Origin: Aerolutibacter ruishenii
Lineage (GTDB): Bacteria; Pseudomonadota; Gammaproteobacteria; Xanthomonadales; Xanthomonadaceae
Length of the DNA stretch: 64,000 nucleotides
Assembly (NCBI RefSeq): GCF_007830115.1
Contig: NZ_VLKP01000001.1
Coordinates: 62,001 to 126,000 of the forward strand
Reading direction: 5' to 3'
Part shown: piece after piece, positions 18,416-26,991 of the stretch
Position numbering within the stretch: the stretch's first letter is position 1
Layout of the letters: every line of letters starts with the position of its first letter
The notes under the pieces: model-generated
What the model was told of the DNA's origin: nothing
The model's input: the letters and a program-made list of their open reading frames with translations, nothing else
Database searches by the model: none
Made by a program: the position numbers and the translations under genes

Positions 18416-20437
18416 TCAGGCCGGCAGCTTGAAGTCGGCGACCGAGCGGCGCAGGTCGGCGGCGAGCTGTGCCAGGTTTCCAATCGACTGCGCGGTCTGG
18501 CTCGCACCCTGCGAGGTCTGCGCGGTGATCGACTGGATCGTGTTCATCGTCGCGGTGATGTTCGATGCCGCGCTGGACTGCTGCTGCGCCGCACTGGAAA
18601 TCCCTTGAATCAGGCCCGACAGGTCGGACGACACCTTTTCGATCTCGCCCAGCGCGGTACCCGCATCCTCGGCCAGTCGCGCACCGGCGACCACTTCCGA
18701 GGTCGTCTGTTCCATCGAAGACACTGCTTCGTTGGTATCGCTCTGGATGGTCTGCACCAGCGTTTCGATTCGCTTGGTCGCATTGGAGGAGCGCTCGGCG
18801 AGTCGCTGCACTTCGTCGGCCACCACCGCGAACCCGCGACCCGCCTCGCCCGCCGAGGCCGCCTGGATGGCGGCGTTCAGCGCCAGGATGTTGGTCTGTT
18901 CCGAGATGTCGTTGATCAGTTCCACGATCGAGCCGATTTCCTGCGACGACTCACCCAGCCGCTTGATGCGCTTCGAGGTTTCCTGGATCTGGTCGCGGAT
19001 GCTGTCCATGCCGGCGATCGTCTGCCGCACCACGCCCGCGCCCTTGGTCGCGATCTGCACCGAGCGTTGCGCCACTTCCGCGGATTCGGTGGAGTTGCGC
19101 GACACCTGGTCGATGCTGGCCGCGATTTCGCTGATTCGGTCGGAAGCGGAGTTGATTTCCTGCGCCTGGTGCTCGGCCGCTTCGGCCAGGTGCAGCGCCG
19201 TGGCCTGCGTTTCCTGCGCGCTGGACGCCACCTGCACCGAGGTGTCGGTAATCGTCTGCACCAGGCTGCGCAGCTGCTCCACGGCGAAGTTGATCGAGTC
19301 CGCGATCGCGCCGGTCATGTCCTCGGTCACGGTCGCCTTCACGGTCAGGTCGCCTTCGGCGAGCGAACCCATTTCGTCCAGCAGGCGCATGATCGCCTCC
19401 TGGTTGCGGTCGTTGAGTTCCTTGGTGGATTCGTAGCGCTGCTTCTGCGCGCTGTTGAGCGACCACAGCAAGCCGGCAATGGCGATCAGCGCGGCCAGGC
19501 CCGACAGGACCGACAACCAGAAGTTGCCGAGGATGCTGGTGTCCTTCAGCGAGCCGAAAGCGGTGAAGGCGGAGAACAGGTTGCGGCTGTCGTTGAGCAG
19601 CTTGTCCGAACCGGCGGTCAGCGCGGCGGCGGACGACTGCGCGGCGAACAGGTTCCTGGAATTGCCGAGGATCGCGTCGACGTCGGTCTTCATCTTCTTC
19701 CAGCGCGTCTCGGTGCGGGCCAGCGCAGCGAGTGCACCGCCATTGGACAGCGCGGTCACGCCAGCGGCCTGGTCGCCCTTGCGAAGGCCGGTGAGCACGT
19801 TGTCGAACACGGTCGCGTTGCGGCCCAGCGCGTCACCCGCGCGCGCCGCGCTGGTGCCACCGGCGCGGATTTCGGTGATCGAGCCGGCCATCGCCGAGGA
19901 CAACACCACCTGGCGCAGCGCCAGGTACACCTGCGACGAGGGCGAACCACTGGCCGACATCGCGCGCACCAGCTCGTCCAGCTCGGCCTGCAGCGACGAG
20001 ACTTCGCTGGCGAAGCTGTTGGCGTTGCCCGCCAGGCCCAGCAGCGCCTTCTCCGAGGCGATCACCTGGTCGGCGCTCTTGCCCAGCGGCGCCCAGCTGT
20101 CGGTCACGGTCCTGATCGGACCCGACACCCCGGCGGTGGTGCCGAAGTTGGTATTGAGCTGCTGGATGTCCTCGTCGATCTTCGCCTTGGTGCCCTTGAA
20201 GGCGGCGAACGCGGTCGAGTCACCGCCCACCGCCTCGCGGCCCTGGTTGGCCAGCTGCTGCGACAGCACCTGCAGGTTGGAAGCCGCGGAGCTTGCGCCA
20301 CCGAGGCGGGCGGCCTTCCAGGTCGCGTAACCGGTGTTCGCGCCAAAGACGAGCAGCGATACGCCCAGCACGGTCAGCCAGGTATTGACGCCCAGGCTGC
20401 GGGCCTTGCCGGCGACGGTGTTCATGTTAGTGCTCAT
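18416..20437 (-). CDS. pilJ: PilJ methyl-accepting chemotaxis protein for twitching motility
   Basis: Inner-membrane chemoreceptor of the Pil-Chp array, 673 residues. It has TM1 at 19-38, a long periplasmic helical region (about 40-305) of PilJ type, TM2 at about 306-328, a HAMP region, and a cytoplasmic coiled-coil signalling domain. The hairpin tip lies near 511-535 and contains [20 protein letters not shown] followed by [18 protein letters not shown]. In the family it senses pilus retraction or PilA and drives ChpA through PilI. A 99-base gap separates it from chpA; no methyltransferase gene (pilK) sits there. Confidence 0.95.
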   Translation of the reverse strand: MSTNMNTVAGKARSLGVNTWLTVLGVSLLVFGANTGYATWKAARLGGASSAASNLQVLSQQLANQGREAVGGDSTAFAAFKGTKAKIDEDIQQLNTNFGTTAGVSGPIRTVTDSWAPLGKSADQVIASEKALLGLAGNANSFASEVSSLQAELDELVRAMSASGSPSSQVYLALRQVVLSSAMAGSITEIRAGGTSAARAGDALGRNATVFDNVLTGLRKGDQAAGVTALSNGGALAALARTETRWKKMKTDVDAILGNSRNLFAAQSSAAALTAGSDKLLNDSRNLFSAFTAFGSLKDTSILGNFWLSVLSGLAALIAIAGLLWSLNSAQKQRYESTKELNDRNQEAIMRLLDEMGSLAEGDLTVKATVTEDMTGAIADSINFAVEQLRSLVQTITDTSVQVASSAQETQATALHLAEAAEHQAQEINSASDRISEIAASIDQVSRNSTESAEVAQRSVQIATKGAGVVRQTIAGMDSIRDQIQETSKRIKRLGESSQEIGSIVELINDISEQTNILALNAAIQAASAGEAGRGFAVVADEVQRLAERSSNATKRIETLVQTIQSDTNEAVSSMEQTTSEVVAGARLAEDAGTALGEIEKVSSDLSGLIQGISSAAQQQSSAASNITATMNTIQSITAQTSQGASQTAQSIGNLAQLAADLRRSVADFKLPA

Positions 20438-20466
20438 GGTTCAACCTCGAAGTGTCGCGGGTGCGG

Positions 20467-21015
20467 TCAGGCCGCGGCTTGTCTGAATTCGGGCGTGCGC
20501 GTCAGCCGGTCCAGGCTGAAGACGCCCCATGCGTGTTGGTCCAACCGGTAGGCGCGATCGACGAAGTGGCCGTAACGGCCTTCCGCCAGCTGCACCGCGA
20601 CCACGTCGTCGCCGGGCAGCTCCTGCTCCTCGACGAAGCTGCGCTGTCCATACAGTTCGTCGATCAGTACGGCCACGTCGCCGCCGGCCTGGCGGACCAG
20701 CAGGATGCGCTGGCTCTCGTGCAGTACCGTGCGCTCGCCCTCCAGGAACTGCTTGAGGTCGACGATCGGCAGCAGGTTGCCGCGCACGTTGGCCACGCCC
20801 AGCATCCACGGTTGCGCTCCCGGCACCGGCGTCACCTGCGGCAGCGGCAGGATCTCGCGCACCTCATCGAAGCCTGCGGCCAGCCTGCGCGAGCCGATGC
20901 GGAAACCCACGCCGCGCCACAGGCCCGGCGCGTCGAGCTGTTCCGGCAGACCGACCACGTGGGCCAGGCTGCGCTGCTCGTAATCCGCAAGGACATCGAA
21001 GGGAACAAGGGCCAT
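20467..21015 (-). CDS. pilI: PilI, CheW-like coupling protein
   Basis: CheW-family adaptor of 182 residues that links PilJ to the ChpA kinase. The CheW domain spans about 30-175, with the conserved ILPLPQVTPVPGAQPWMLGV and ANVRGNLLPIVDL segments typical of coupling proteins. The ATG lies one base after the pilH stop, so the genes are translationally coupled. Gene order pilG-pilH-pilI-pilJ is the standard one, which settles the name. Confidence 0.94.
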   Translation of the reverse strand: MALVPFDVLADYEQRSLAHVVGLPEQLDAPGLWRGVGFRIGSRRLAAGFDEVREILPLPQVTPVPGAQPWMLGVANVRGNLLPIVDLKQFLEGERTVLHESQRILLVRQAGGDVAVLIDELYGQRSFVEEQELPGDDVVAVQLAEGRYGHFVDRAYRLDQHAWGVFSLDRLTRTPEFRQAAA

Positions 21016-21016
21016 G

Positions 21017-21382
21017 TCACCCCCCGAGCAGGGCGTTGATCCGGGCCACCAGTTCGTCTTCGCGCGGCGGCTTGACGATGTAGTCCTTCGCACCCTGGCG
21101 CAGGCCCCACGCCTTGTCCGTTTCCATGCCCTTGGTGCTGACGATGAGCACGGGGATGGCCTTGGTGTCAGCGTCGCGCGACAGCGCCCGGGTGGCCTGG
21201 AAGCCGTTCATGCCCGGCAGGACCACGTCCATCAGCACCAGGTCGGGCTTTTCGCGGCGGCATACCTCGATGCCGTCCTCGGCGCTGCCGGAGGCCAGCA
21301 CATCATGGCCATTGCGCTCCAGCAGCTGGGTGAGGACGGCCGTATCGGTCGGCGAGTCCTCGATCAGAAGAATTCGTGCCAT
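21017..21382 (-). CDS. pilH: PilH, CheY-like response regulator
   Basis: Stand-alone receiver domain of 121 residues with acidic pocket E8 D9, phospho-acceptor D52 in LVLMDVVLPGMNG and conserved lysine K104 in IVKPP. In the known Pil-Chp pathway PilH acts opposite to PilG, as a phosphate sink or in pilus retraction. It lies 20 bases downstream of pilG and one base upstream of pilI. Confidence 0.94.
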   Translation of the reverse strand: MARILLIEDSPTDTAVLTQLLERNGHDVLASGSAEDGIEVCRREKPDLVLMDVVLPGMNGFQATRALSRDADTKAIPVLIVSTKGMETDKAWGLRQGAKDYIVKPPREDELVARINALLGG

Positions 21383-21402
21383 TGGTTGCCTTCCCCCCCC
21401 GG

Positions 21403-21801
21403 TCAGGCGTTGACGTGCGTGCGGATCGCGCCGAGGAGTTCCTCGCGCGTGAATGGCTTGGTCAGGTACTGCTCGGAACCGACGATCCGGCCACGGGCCT
21501 TGTCGAACAGGCCGTCCTTGGACGACAACATGATCACCGGCGTGGCCTTGAACAACTGGTTGTTCTTGATCAGCGCGCAGGTCTGGTAGCCGTCCAGCCG
21601 CGGCATCATGATGTCCACGAAGATGATCTGTGGCTGCTGGTCGGCGATCTTGGCCAGCGCCTCGAAGCCGTCGGTGGCGGTGACCACCTCGCAGCCTTCA
21701 CGCTTGAGCAAAGTCTCGGCCGTGCGCCGGATGGTCTTGGAGTCATCGATCACCATGACCCTCAAACCACCGAGGCTGCCGTTGCGCTCCTCGTCTTGCA
21801 T
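21403..21801 (-). CDS. pilG: PilG, CheY-like response regulator
   Basis: First gene of the Pil-Chp operon: a 132-residue receiver domain with acidic pair D19 D20 (VIDDSKTIRR), phospho-acceptor D63 in IIFVDIMMPRLDG and lysine K115 in YLTKPF. In the family it promotes pilus extension through the PilB/FimX side. The ATG at 21801 is preceded by GGGGAA; the frame also opens at a GTG at 21843. The promoter described just upstream would leave that GTG only about 8 bases of leader but gives the ATG about 50, so the ATG is preferred. Confidence 0.94.
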   Translation of the reverse strand: MQDEERNGSLGGLRVMVIDDSKTIRRTAETLLKREGCEVVTATDGFEALAKIADQQPQIIFVDIMMPRLDGYQTCALIKNNQLFKATPVIMLSSKDGLFDKARGRIVGSEQYLTKPFTREELLGAIRTHVNA

Positions 21802-21857
21802 TCTAAGTTCCCCGGACGTGGGCGCCGTTGATTCGTCGGGCACCTCACCAGACTCCC

Positions 21858-21886
21858 TTTATTCCAAGCCGGACACGCACTGTCAA
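21858..21886 (-). promoter_or_regulatory. Sigma-70-type promoter for the pilG-chpC operon
   Basis: Reading the minus strand, TTGACA (positions 21886-21881) is followed by a 17-base spacer and AATAAA (21863-21858). The -35 is perfect, the -10 matches TATAAT at four of six bases, and the spacing is ideal. Transcription would begin near 21851, about 50 bases ahead of the pilG ATG. It is the only strong promoter-like pair in the divergent gap with gshB. Confidence 0.65.
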
Positions 21887-21983
21887 GCGCGTTTTCCGGG
21901 GATTTGGCCGAATGCCGAACTGCGGCACGGTTACCACCCCCTCGCCTGCTACCATCGCAGCCACCTCCTCCTGCGCGCCCGCC

Positions 21984-22931
21984 ATGCCGCTCGACATCGT
22001 TGTGGTGATGGACCCGATCGGCTCCATCAAGATCGTCAAGGATTCCACCTTCGCCATGCTCCTGGAGGCCCAGCGGCGTGGCCATCGGCTGCATTACGTG
22101 GTTCCAGGCGGGCTGTTCCTGCGTGACGGGGTGGCCCATGCCCATGCCGCGGCGCTGACCGTGCAGGATGATCCGCGCGGATGGTTCGAATTGGGACGCG
22201 CGTCACATATCGAGCTGGGCCGCGGCCACGTGGTGCTGATGCGCACGGACCCGCCGGTGGATGCCTCCTACCTGCACGACACCCAGATCCTGGGGCTGGC
22301 GCAGCGTGCCGGCGCGCTGGTGGTCAACGACCCGCAGGGCCTGCGCGACATGAACGAGAAACTGACAGCATTGGAGTTCCCGCAGTGCTGCCCGCCCACC
22401 CTGGTCAGCCGCGACGCCGCCGCAATCAAGGCCTTCATCGCCGAACATGGCGATGCGGTGCTCAAGACCCTGGACGGCATGGGCGGGCGCTCGATCTTCC
22501 GCGCCCGGGCCGGCGACCCCAACACCAACGTGATCCTGGAAACCTTGACCGAGGGCGGCCGCCACCTCGCCATGGCCCAGCGCTACATCCCCGAGATCAC
22601 CGCAGGCGACAAGCGCATCCTGCTGGTCGATGGCGTGGCGGTGGACTACTGCCTGGCGCGCATCCCGCAGGGCGACGAGTTCCGCGGCAACCTGGCCGCC
22701 GGCGGCCGTGGCGAAGGCCGCCCGCTGACCGATCGCGACCGCTGGATCGCCGCGCAGGTGGGCCCGGAGATGAAGCGCCGCGGCATGCTGTTCGTGGGCC
22801 TGGACGTGATCGGTGACTACCTGACCGAGGTCAACGTCACCAGCCCGACCTGCATCCGCGAGCTGGACGCCCAGTTCGGGCTGAACATTGCCGGCCAGCT
22901 GTTCGACGCCATCGAGTCGCGGCTGGCATGA
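21984..22931 (+). CDS. gshB: Glutathione synthetase GshB
   Basis: ATP-grasp ligase joining gamma-glutamylcysteine and glycine, 315 residues as in E. coli GshB. It shows the N-terminal VVMDPIGSIKIVKDSTFAML segment typical of the family, the ATP-grasp core VLKTLDGMGGRSIFR and LMAQRYIPEI-like strand, the DKRILLVDG motif, and the C-terminal metal and substrate loop EVNVTSPTCIREL. The ATG at 21984 matches the family N-terminus; upstream frame is not conserved. It is divergent from pilG and followed after 37 bases by tonB. Confidence 0.97.
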   Translation: MPLDIVVVMDPIGSIKIVKDSTFAMLLEAQRRGHRLHYVVPGGLFLRDGVAHAHAAALTVQDDPRGWFELGRASHIELGRGHVVLMRTDPPVDASYLHDTQILGLAQRAGALVVNDPQGLRDMNEKLTALEFPQCCPPTLVSRDAAAIKAFIAEHGDAVLKTLDGMGGRSIFRARAGDPNTNVILETLTEGGRHLAMAQRYIPEITAGDKRILLVDGVAVDYCLARIPQGDEFRGNLAAGGRGEGRPLTDRDRWIAAQVGPEMKRRGMLFVGLDVIGDYLTEVNVTSPTCIRELDAQFGLNIAGQLFDAIESRLA

Positions 22932-22968
22932 GGCAGGTGGGTACGGTCAGTCCGCCGCGGAGGTGGGC

Positions 22969-23856
22969 ATGGCGGCCGTGATGCCTGCGCCCGGCCTGGG
23001 CGGCCCGGGCGTGGGCGAAAGCCAGCGCCTGAGCGCGACGATGGTGCTGTCGCTGCTGGTGCACGGCCTGGTGGTGCTGGGCTTCGGCTTCGCATTGGAA
23101 AGCGCGGCGCCCGTGGTGCCTACGCTGGACGTGATCCTGACCCAGACCACCTCGGCACTGACGCCCGAGCAGGCGGACTTCCTGGCCCAGGCCAGCAACC
23201 AGGGCGGCGGTGAGCACGACAAGGCCAGCAGGCCGCGCGACAACCAGACCGGGCCGATGGCGCAGGAGCAACCCGGCGTGGCCCCCCGCCCCATGCGCGC
23301 GCAGGCGCCCACGCCTCGGCCCGAGCCACGCGAACGGGTAGTCAGCAGCAGCGCCAGCGAGACCGCAGCCCCAACCCCGCGCGCCACCCCCACGCCCACC
23401 GCCACCCCGTTGCCGCGCGGCGCGGAGAAGGTGGAACGCGACATGGCGATGGCACGTCTGGCGGCGGAAATACACCTGCGCTCGGAGCGCTACGCCAAGC
23501 GTCCCAAACGCAAGTTCGTGTCCGCGAGCACGCAGGAATACGCGTGGGCGGGCTACCTCAACGAATGGGTCAAACGCGTTGAGCGCGTGGGCAACCTGAA
23601 CTACCCCGACGAGGCGCGCCGCCGCCGGTTGTCCGGGCAGGTGGTGATCAGCGTGGCCATCCGTCGCAATGGCACGGTGGAACGCGCGGAGATCGTGCAG
23701 AGCAGCGGCGTCCCGCTGCTGGATGCCTCGGCGCTGCGCATCGCGCGCCTGGCCGAACCTTACCCGCCACTGCCCAGGACCGAGGAAGACCCGGACATCC
23801 TGCACGTGACCCGCACCTGGCTGTTCCTGCCGGGCGGTGAACTGATCGACGATTGA
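22969..23856 (+). CDS. tonB: TonB-family energy-transducing protein
   Basis: Inner-membrane-anchored TonB protein of 295 residues that would pass ExbBD energy to outer-membrane transporters. An N-terminal anchor helix at 25-43 contains the S-x3-H arrangement (S28, H32) conserved in TonB. A Pro/Ala/Thr-rich periplasmic spacer follows at about 85-150, then the C-terminal TonB domain (about 210-295) with YPDEARRRRLSGQVVISVAI. The ATG at 22969 follows GGAGG. ExbB/ExbD are not adjacent, so it is either a second TonB or works with components encoded elsewhere. A position next to gshB and pilG is common in xanthomonads. Confidence 0.9.
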   Translation: MAAVMPAPGLGGPGVGESQRLSATMVLSLLVHGLVVLGFGFALESAAPVVPTLDVILTQTTSALTPEQADFLAQASNQGGGEHDKASRPRDNQTGPMAQEQPGVAPRPMRAQAPTPRPEPRERVVSSSASETAAPTPRATPTPTATPLPRGAEKVERDMAMARLAAEIHLRSERYAKRPKRKFVSASTQEYAWAGYLNEWVKRVERVGNLNYPDEARRRRLSGQVVISVAIRRNGTVERAEIVQSSGVPLLDASALRIARLAEPYPPLPRTEEDPDILHVTRTWLFLPGGELIDD

Positions 23857-23955
23857 TCCGCCGGTGCCGGCGCGAACCCGATGCCATGGGCAGCGCAGGC
23901 CTGACCGCGCGTGACACGGGCGTCGGCCGCCTCCGGCTGGAGGCTTCGGGGGGCC

Positions 23956-24654
23956 TCAGCGCTTGGCCGCTCGCAGTGCTTGTTGTTCGACGAGGGTCAA
24001 CGCGACATTGTTGCGCAGATAGGCGGGCTCCACGCGTTCCGGGGCGATGGCCTCGCCACGCGCGCAGGCCAGCACCGCCAGGCGCGCGATGTCGCCGGCA
24101 TGCGGCAATGCCGCCGCATCGATCGAGGCCAGGCGGCCCTCCAGCCGCTGGCGCAGGGCGCCGTCGACGGCGGCAAAACCGGTACCCACGCCCTGCCAAT
24201 CGCGCGCATCGCCGACGAGATCGAAGACGGAGGGACTTCCGACCTGCTCGGGCGAGCACGCGACCGCATCGCCGTCGCGACGCTCGAACGCGCCGGTGTA
24301 GACCTCGCCCATGCGGGCGTCGATGGCCGCCAGCACACGTGGCCCGGGCATCTGCAGGGCCAATGCCGCCAATGTTGAAACCGGCACCAGCGGCCGGTCC
24401 AGGGCCAGCGCCACGCCCTGCGCCAGCGCGATCGCCAGCCGCACACCGGTGAATGCGCCGGGGCCACGCCCCAATGCGACGGCATCGAGCTGGGTGCGGG
24501 CCAGCCCGGCATCGGCCAGCAGCGTGCCAGCCCACGGCAGAGCCAACTCGGCATGACGGCGCGGGGCGATCTCGAAGCGCTCGCGCAGCTCGCCGTCCAC
24601 CCACAGCGCCACCGAGCAGGCCTCGGTGGCCAGTTCAAAGGCGAGCAGCTTCAT
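23956..24654 (-). CDS. tsaB: tRNA threonylcarbamoyladenosine synthesis protein TsaB
   Basis: ASKHA-fold protein of 232 residues, partner of TsaD in transferring the threonylcarbamoyl group to A37 of ANN-decoding tRNAs. The N-terminus LLAFELATEACSVAL and the segment GRGPGAFTGVRLA are diagnostic of TsaB; the C-terminal part (EPAYLRNNVAL) also fits. It is convergent with tonB and about 107 bases downstream of yoaA. Confidence 0.95.
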   Translation of the reverse strand: MKLLAFELATEACSVALWVDGELRERFEIAPRRHAELALPWAGTLLADAGLARTQLDAVALGRGPGAFTGVRLAIALAQGVALALDRPLVPVSTLAALALQMPGPRVLAAIDARMGEVYTGAFERRDGDAVACSPEQVGSPSVFDLVGDARDWQGVGTGFAAVDGALRQRLEGRLASIDAAALPHAGDIARLAVLACARGEAIAPERVEPAYLRNNVALTLVEQQALRAAKR

Positions 24655-24761
24655 GCGGCGGGCGCGGTACCAGGCCGCGGAGCGTGGTGGTGTGGGCGGG
24701 TGCCGGTCATGGAGGCATTCTACCCGTGCGCTTCGGCGGAGCGGGCCGCAGCGCGCGGGTG

Positions 24762-26915
24762 CTAGGCGCCGGACTCCAGCGAGGGCGGGACCTGGGCGAA
24801 GAACGCCCCCACGTCCTCGACACGACGGGTCCTGGGCAAGGGTGGCAACGAATCGAGGAACAACCGGCCATAGCTGCGGCCGAGGATCCGCGGATCGCAC
24901 AACACCAGCACGCCGCGATCCGACTCGCTGCGGATCAGGCGGCCTGCACCCTGCTTGAGCGCGATCACCGCCTGTGGCAACTGCTCGTCGCGGAACGGGT
25001 TGCCGCCGCGCCGGCGCACTGCATCCAGCCGTGCTTCGAACACGGGATCGTCGGGGGCGCCAAAGGGCAGCTTGTCGATCACCACGACGCTGAGCGCATC
25101 GCCGGCCACGTCCACGCCTTCGCGGAAACTGGCCGCACCCAGCAGCACGCCATTGCCGGATTCGCGGAAGCGCTCCAGCAGCACGCCACGCGGGGCCTCG
25201 CCCTGCACGAACAGCGGCCAGGGACCGCCCCGCAGCAGTTCGGCGACCTCGCGCAGGGCGCGGTGCGAGGCGAACAGCACGAAGGCGCGGCCATTGGACG
25301 CCTCCAGCACCGGCCGGATCGCGGCGACGACGGCCTCGGTGTAGTTGCGCGCCATCGGGTCGGGCAGGTCGCGCGGCAGGTAGCACAGCGCCTGTTGCGG
25401 CCAGTCGAACGGACTGGGTGCCAGCAGCGTGGGCGTGCGTGCGGCACTCAGGCCCAGCTTGATGGCGAAATGCTCGAAGCGACCGCCCACGGCCAGCGTC
25501 GCCGAGGTGAACACCCAGGCCGCCTGCGATTGCACGCGATGCCGGGCCAAGGGACCCGCCACGTCCAGCGGCGTGCGGGTGAGCCGGAATCCTTTCGCGG
25601 TCAGCTCGTACCAGCGGACGCTGTCGGCGTCCGAGTCCGCCTGCGCGTTGTTTTCATCCTCGCCACCGGCAATCTGCCCGGGGCCGGCGCCCACAGGCAC
25701 GGGCGCGACCACGGACGTCGCCGCTCGGCCATCGCGCGCCTCGTCGAGCGCCCCGGACGCCAAGGCAGGCACAGCATCGAAGTCGGCGAAATCCCCGGCG
25801 AACGGATCGGTTTCCTCGTCAGTGCGGGGTGCCAGCTCACGCCAGCGCCGCAGGCGCAGTTCGAACTCCTTGGCGCGGGCGGTGCAGCTGTCCAGGCCCG
25901 GCGCGGATTCGCGCACCGGCAGCAGCGCGGCGTGCAGGTCAGCCAGGGCCTGCTCCAGGGCCAGCAGCGCTTCCTCGGCGGCGGGCAACTCGGCCGCGCG
26001 GAGCCGGGTGGCCCGCACCGGCAGGTCGTCCATGGCCGCGCGCAGGCCACGCACGGCATGCTCCAGCGCGCGCGCGGGCTCCTGCACGACCGCCAACGCA
26101 CCGGGCGAGGTCTTGCATTCGCTGACGGCATCGCGCGCCAGTTCAACCAGCGGCCGCGCGCTGATCGATTCGCCGAAGAACTGCGCGGCGAGATCCGGCA
26201 ACTGGTGTGCTTCGTCGACCACGAAGGCCTGCGCGCCGGGCAGGATTTCGCCGAAGCCTTCCTGTTTGAGCGCAAGGTCGGCCAGCAGCAGGTGGTGGTT
26301 GACCACCACGATGTCGGCCGCCTGCGCGCGCTGGCGCGCCTGCACCACGAAACACTCGGAGAAGAACGGGCATTCGCTGCCCAGGCAGTTCTCGGCGGTG
26401 CTGGTGACCATCGGCCACAATGGTGAATCTTCGGCGATGCCGTCCATCTCGGCCAGGTCGCCCATGCGGGTGCGCCCGGCCCACGCGACGATGCGCTGGA
26501 ACTGCGCGGCGTGTTCGCGGCTCGGGAAGCGGCCTTCGCCCTTGGCCTGCTGCAGCCGGTAGTGGCACAGGTAGTTGGCGCGGCCCTTGAGCAGCGCGGT
26601 CTTCATCCCCTTGCCCAGCGCATCGCGCACGCGCGGAAGATCGCGGTGGTACAGCTGGTCCTGCAGGGCGCGGGTGCCGGTGGAGATGATGGTCTTGAGG
26701 CCCGACAGGATCGCCGGCACCAGGTAGGCGAAGGTCTTGCCGGTGCCGGTGCCGGCCTCCGCCAGCAGCACGCCACGGGTCTCGAACGCATCGGCGATCG
26801 CCGCCGACAGGTCCTGCTGCGCGGGGCGTGGCGCGAACGCCGGCAACGCACGCGCGAGGTCACCGCCCTCGCTGAGGGCGGCGCGGCTGGCCACGCCCAA
26901 TCGACTGCTGTTCAT
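24762..26915 (-). CDS. yoaA: DinG/YoaA-family ATP-dependent DNA helicase with Fe-S cluster
   Basis: XPD-like superfamily 2 helicase, 717 residues. It has Walker A GTGTGKT (55-61), Fe-S ligands C117, C177, C182 and C188, DEAH box 234-237 and a motif VI segment LKQGAGRLIRSESDRG. The four cysteines fit a 4Fe-4S cluster as in YoaA and DinG. Between the Arch region and helicase domain 2 lies an acidic, low-complexity stretch (about residues 375-430, including FAGDFADFDAV). YoaA is preferred to DinG because of overall length and the tsaB neighbourhood, but the two are hard to separate by eye. The ATG at 26915 matches the family N-terminus. Confidence 0.9.
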   Translation of the reverse strand: MNSSRLGVASRAALSEGGDLARALPAFAPRPAQQDLSAAIADAFETRGVLLAEAGTGTGKTFAYLVPAILSGLKTIISTGTRALQDQLYHRDLPRVRDALGKGMKTALLKGRANYLCHYRLQQAKGEGRFPSREHAAQFQRIVAWAGRTRMGDLAEMDGIAEDSPLWPMVTSTAENCLGSECPFFSECFVVQARQRAQAADIVVVNHHLLLADLALKQEGFGEILPGAQAFVVDEAHQLPDLAAQFFGESISARPLVELARDAVSECKTSPGALAVVQEPARALEHAVRGLRAAMDDLPVRATRLRAAELPAAEEALLALEQALADLHAALLPVRESAPGLDSCTARAKEFELRLRRWRELAPRTDEETDPFAGDFADFDAVPALASGALDEARDGRAATSVVAPVPVGAGPGQIAGGEDENNAQADSDADSVRWYELTAKGFRLTRTPLDVAGPLARHRVQSQAAWVFTSATLAVGGRFEHFAIKLGLSAARTPTLLAPSPFDWPQQALCYLPRDLPDPMARNYTEAVVAAIRPVLEASNGRAFVLFASHRALREVAELLRGGPWPLFVQGEAPRGVLLERFRESGNGVLLGAASFREGVDVAGDALSVVVIDKLPFGAPDDPVFEARLDAVRRRGGNPFRDEQLPQAVIALKQGAGRLIRSESDRGVLVLCDPRILGRSYGRLFLDSLPPLPRTRRVEDVGAFFAQVPPSLESGA

Positions 26916-26940
26916 CGTTGCCGGGTCCTTGGCGTCATGC

Positions 26941-26965
26941 GGGCGGGGCGAGACTCGCCCGCCCC
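26941..26965 (-). terminator. GC-rich inverted repeat between mrcB and yoaA
   Basis: Imperfect hairpin: gggcggggcgag and ctcgcccgcccc flank a single base, pairing with one bulge. It lies in the 76-base gap between the mrcB stop and the yoaA start. No T-run follows on the minus strand, so it is not a classical intrinsic terminator. It may attenuate or stabilise the transcript. Confidence 0.3.
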
Positions 26966-26991
26966 GGTGGTGCGGTTGCCTAACGTGTGCC

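Noticed and set aside
17807-20551. 914-codon plus-strand frame across pilJ and the chpA start
   Set aside because: Antisense to two well-defined genes and low-complexity Arg/His composition.
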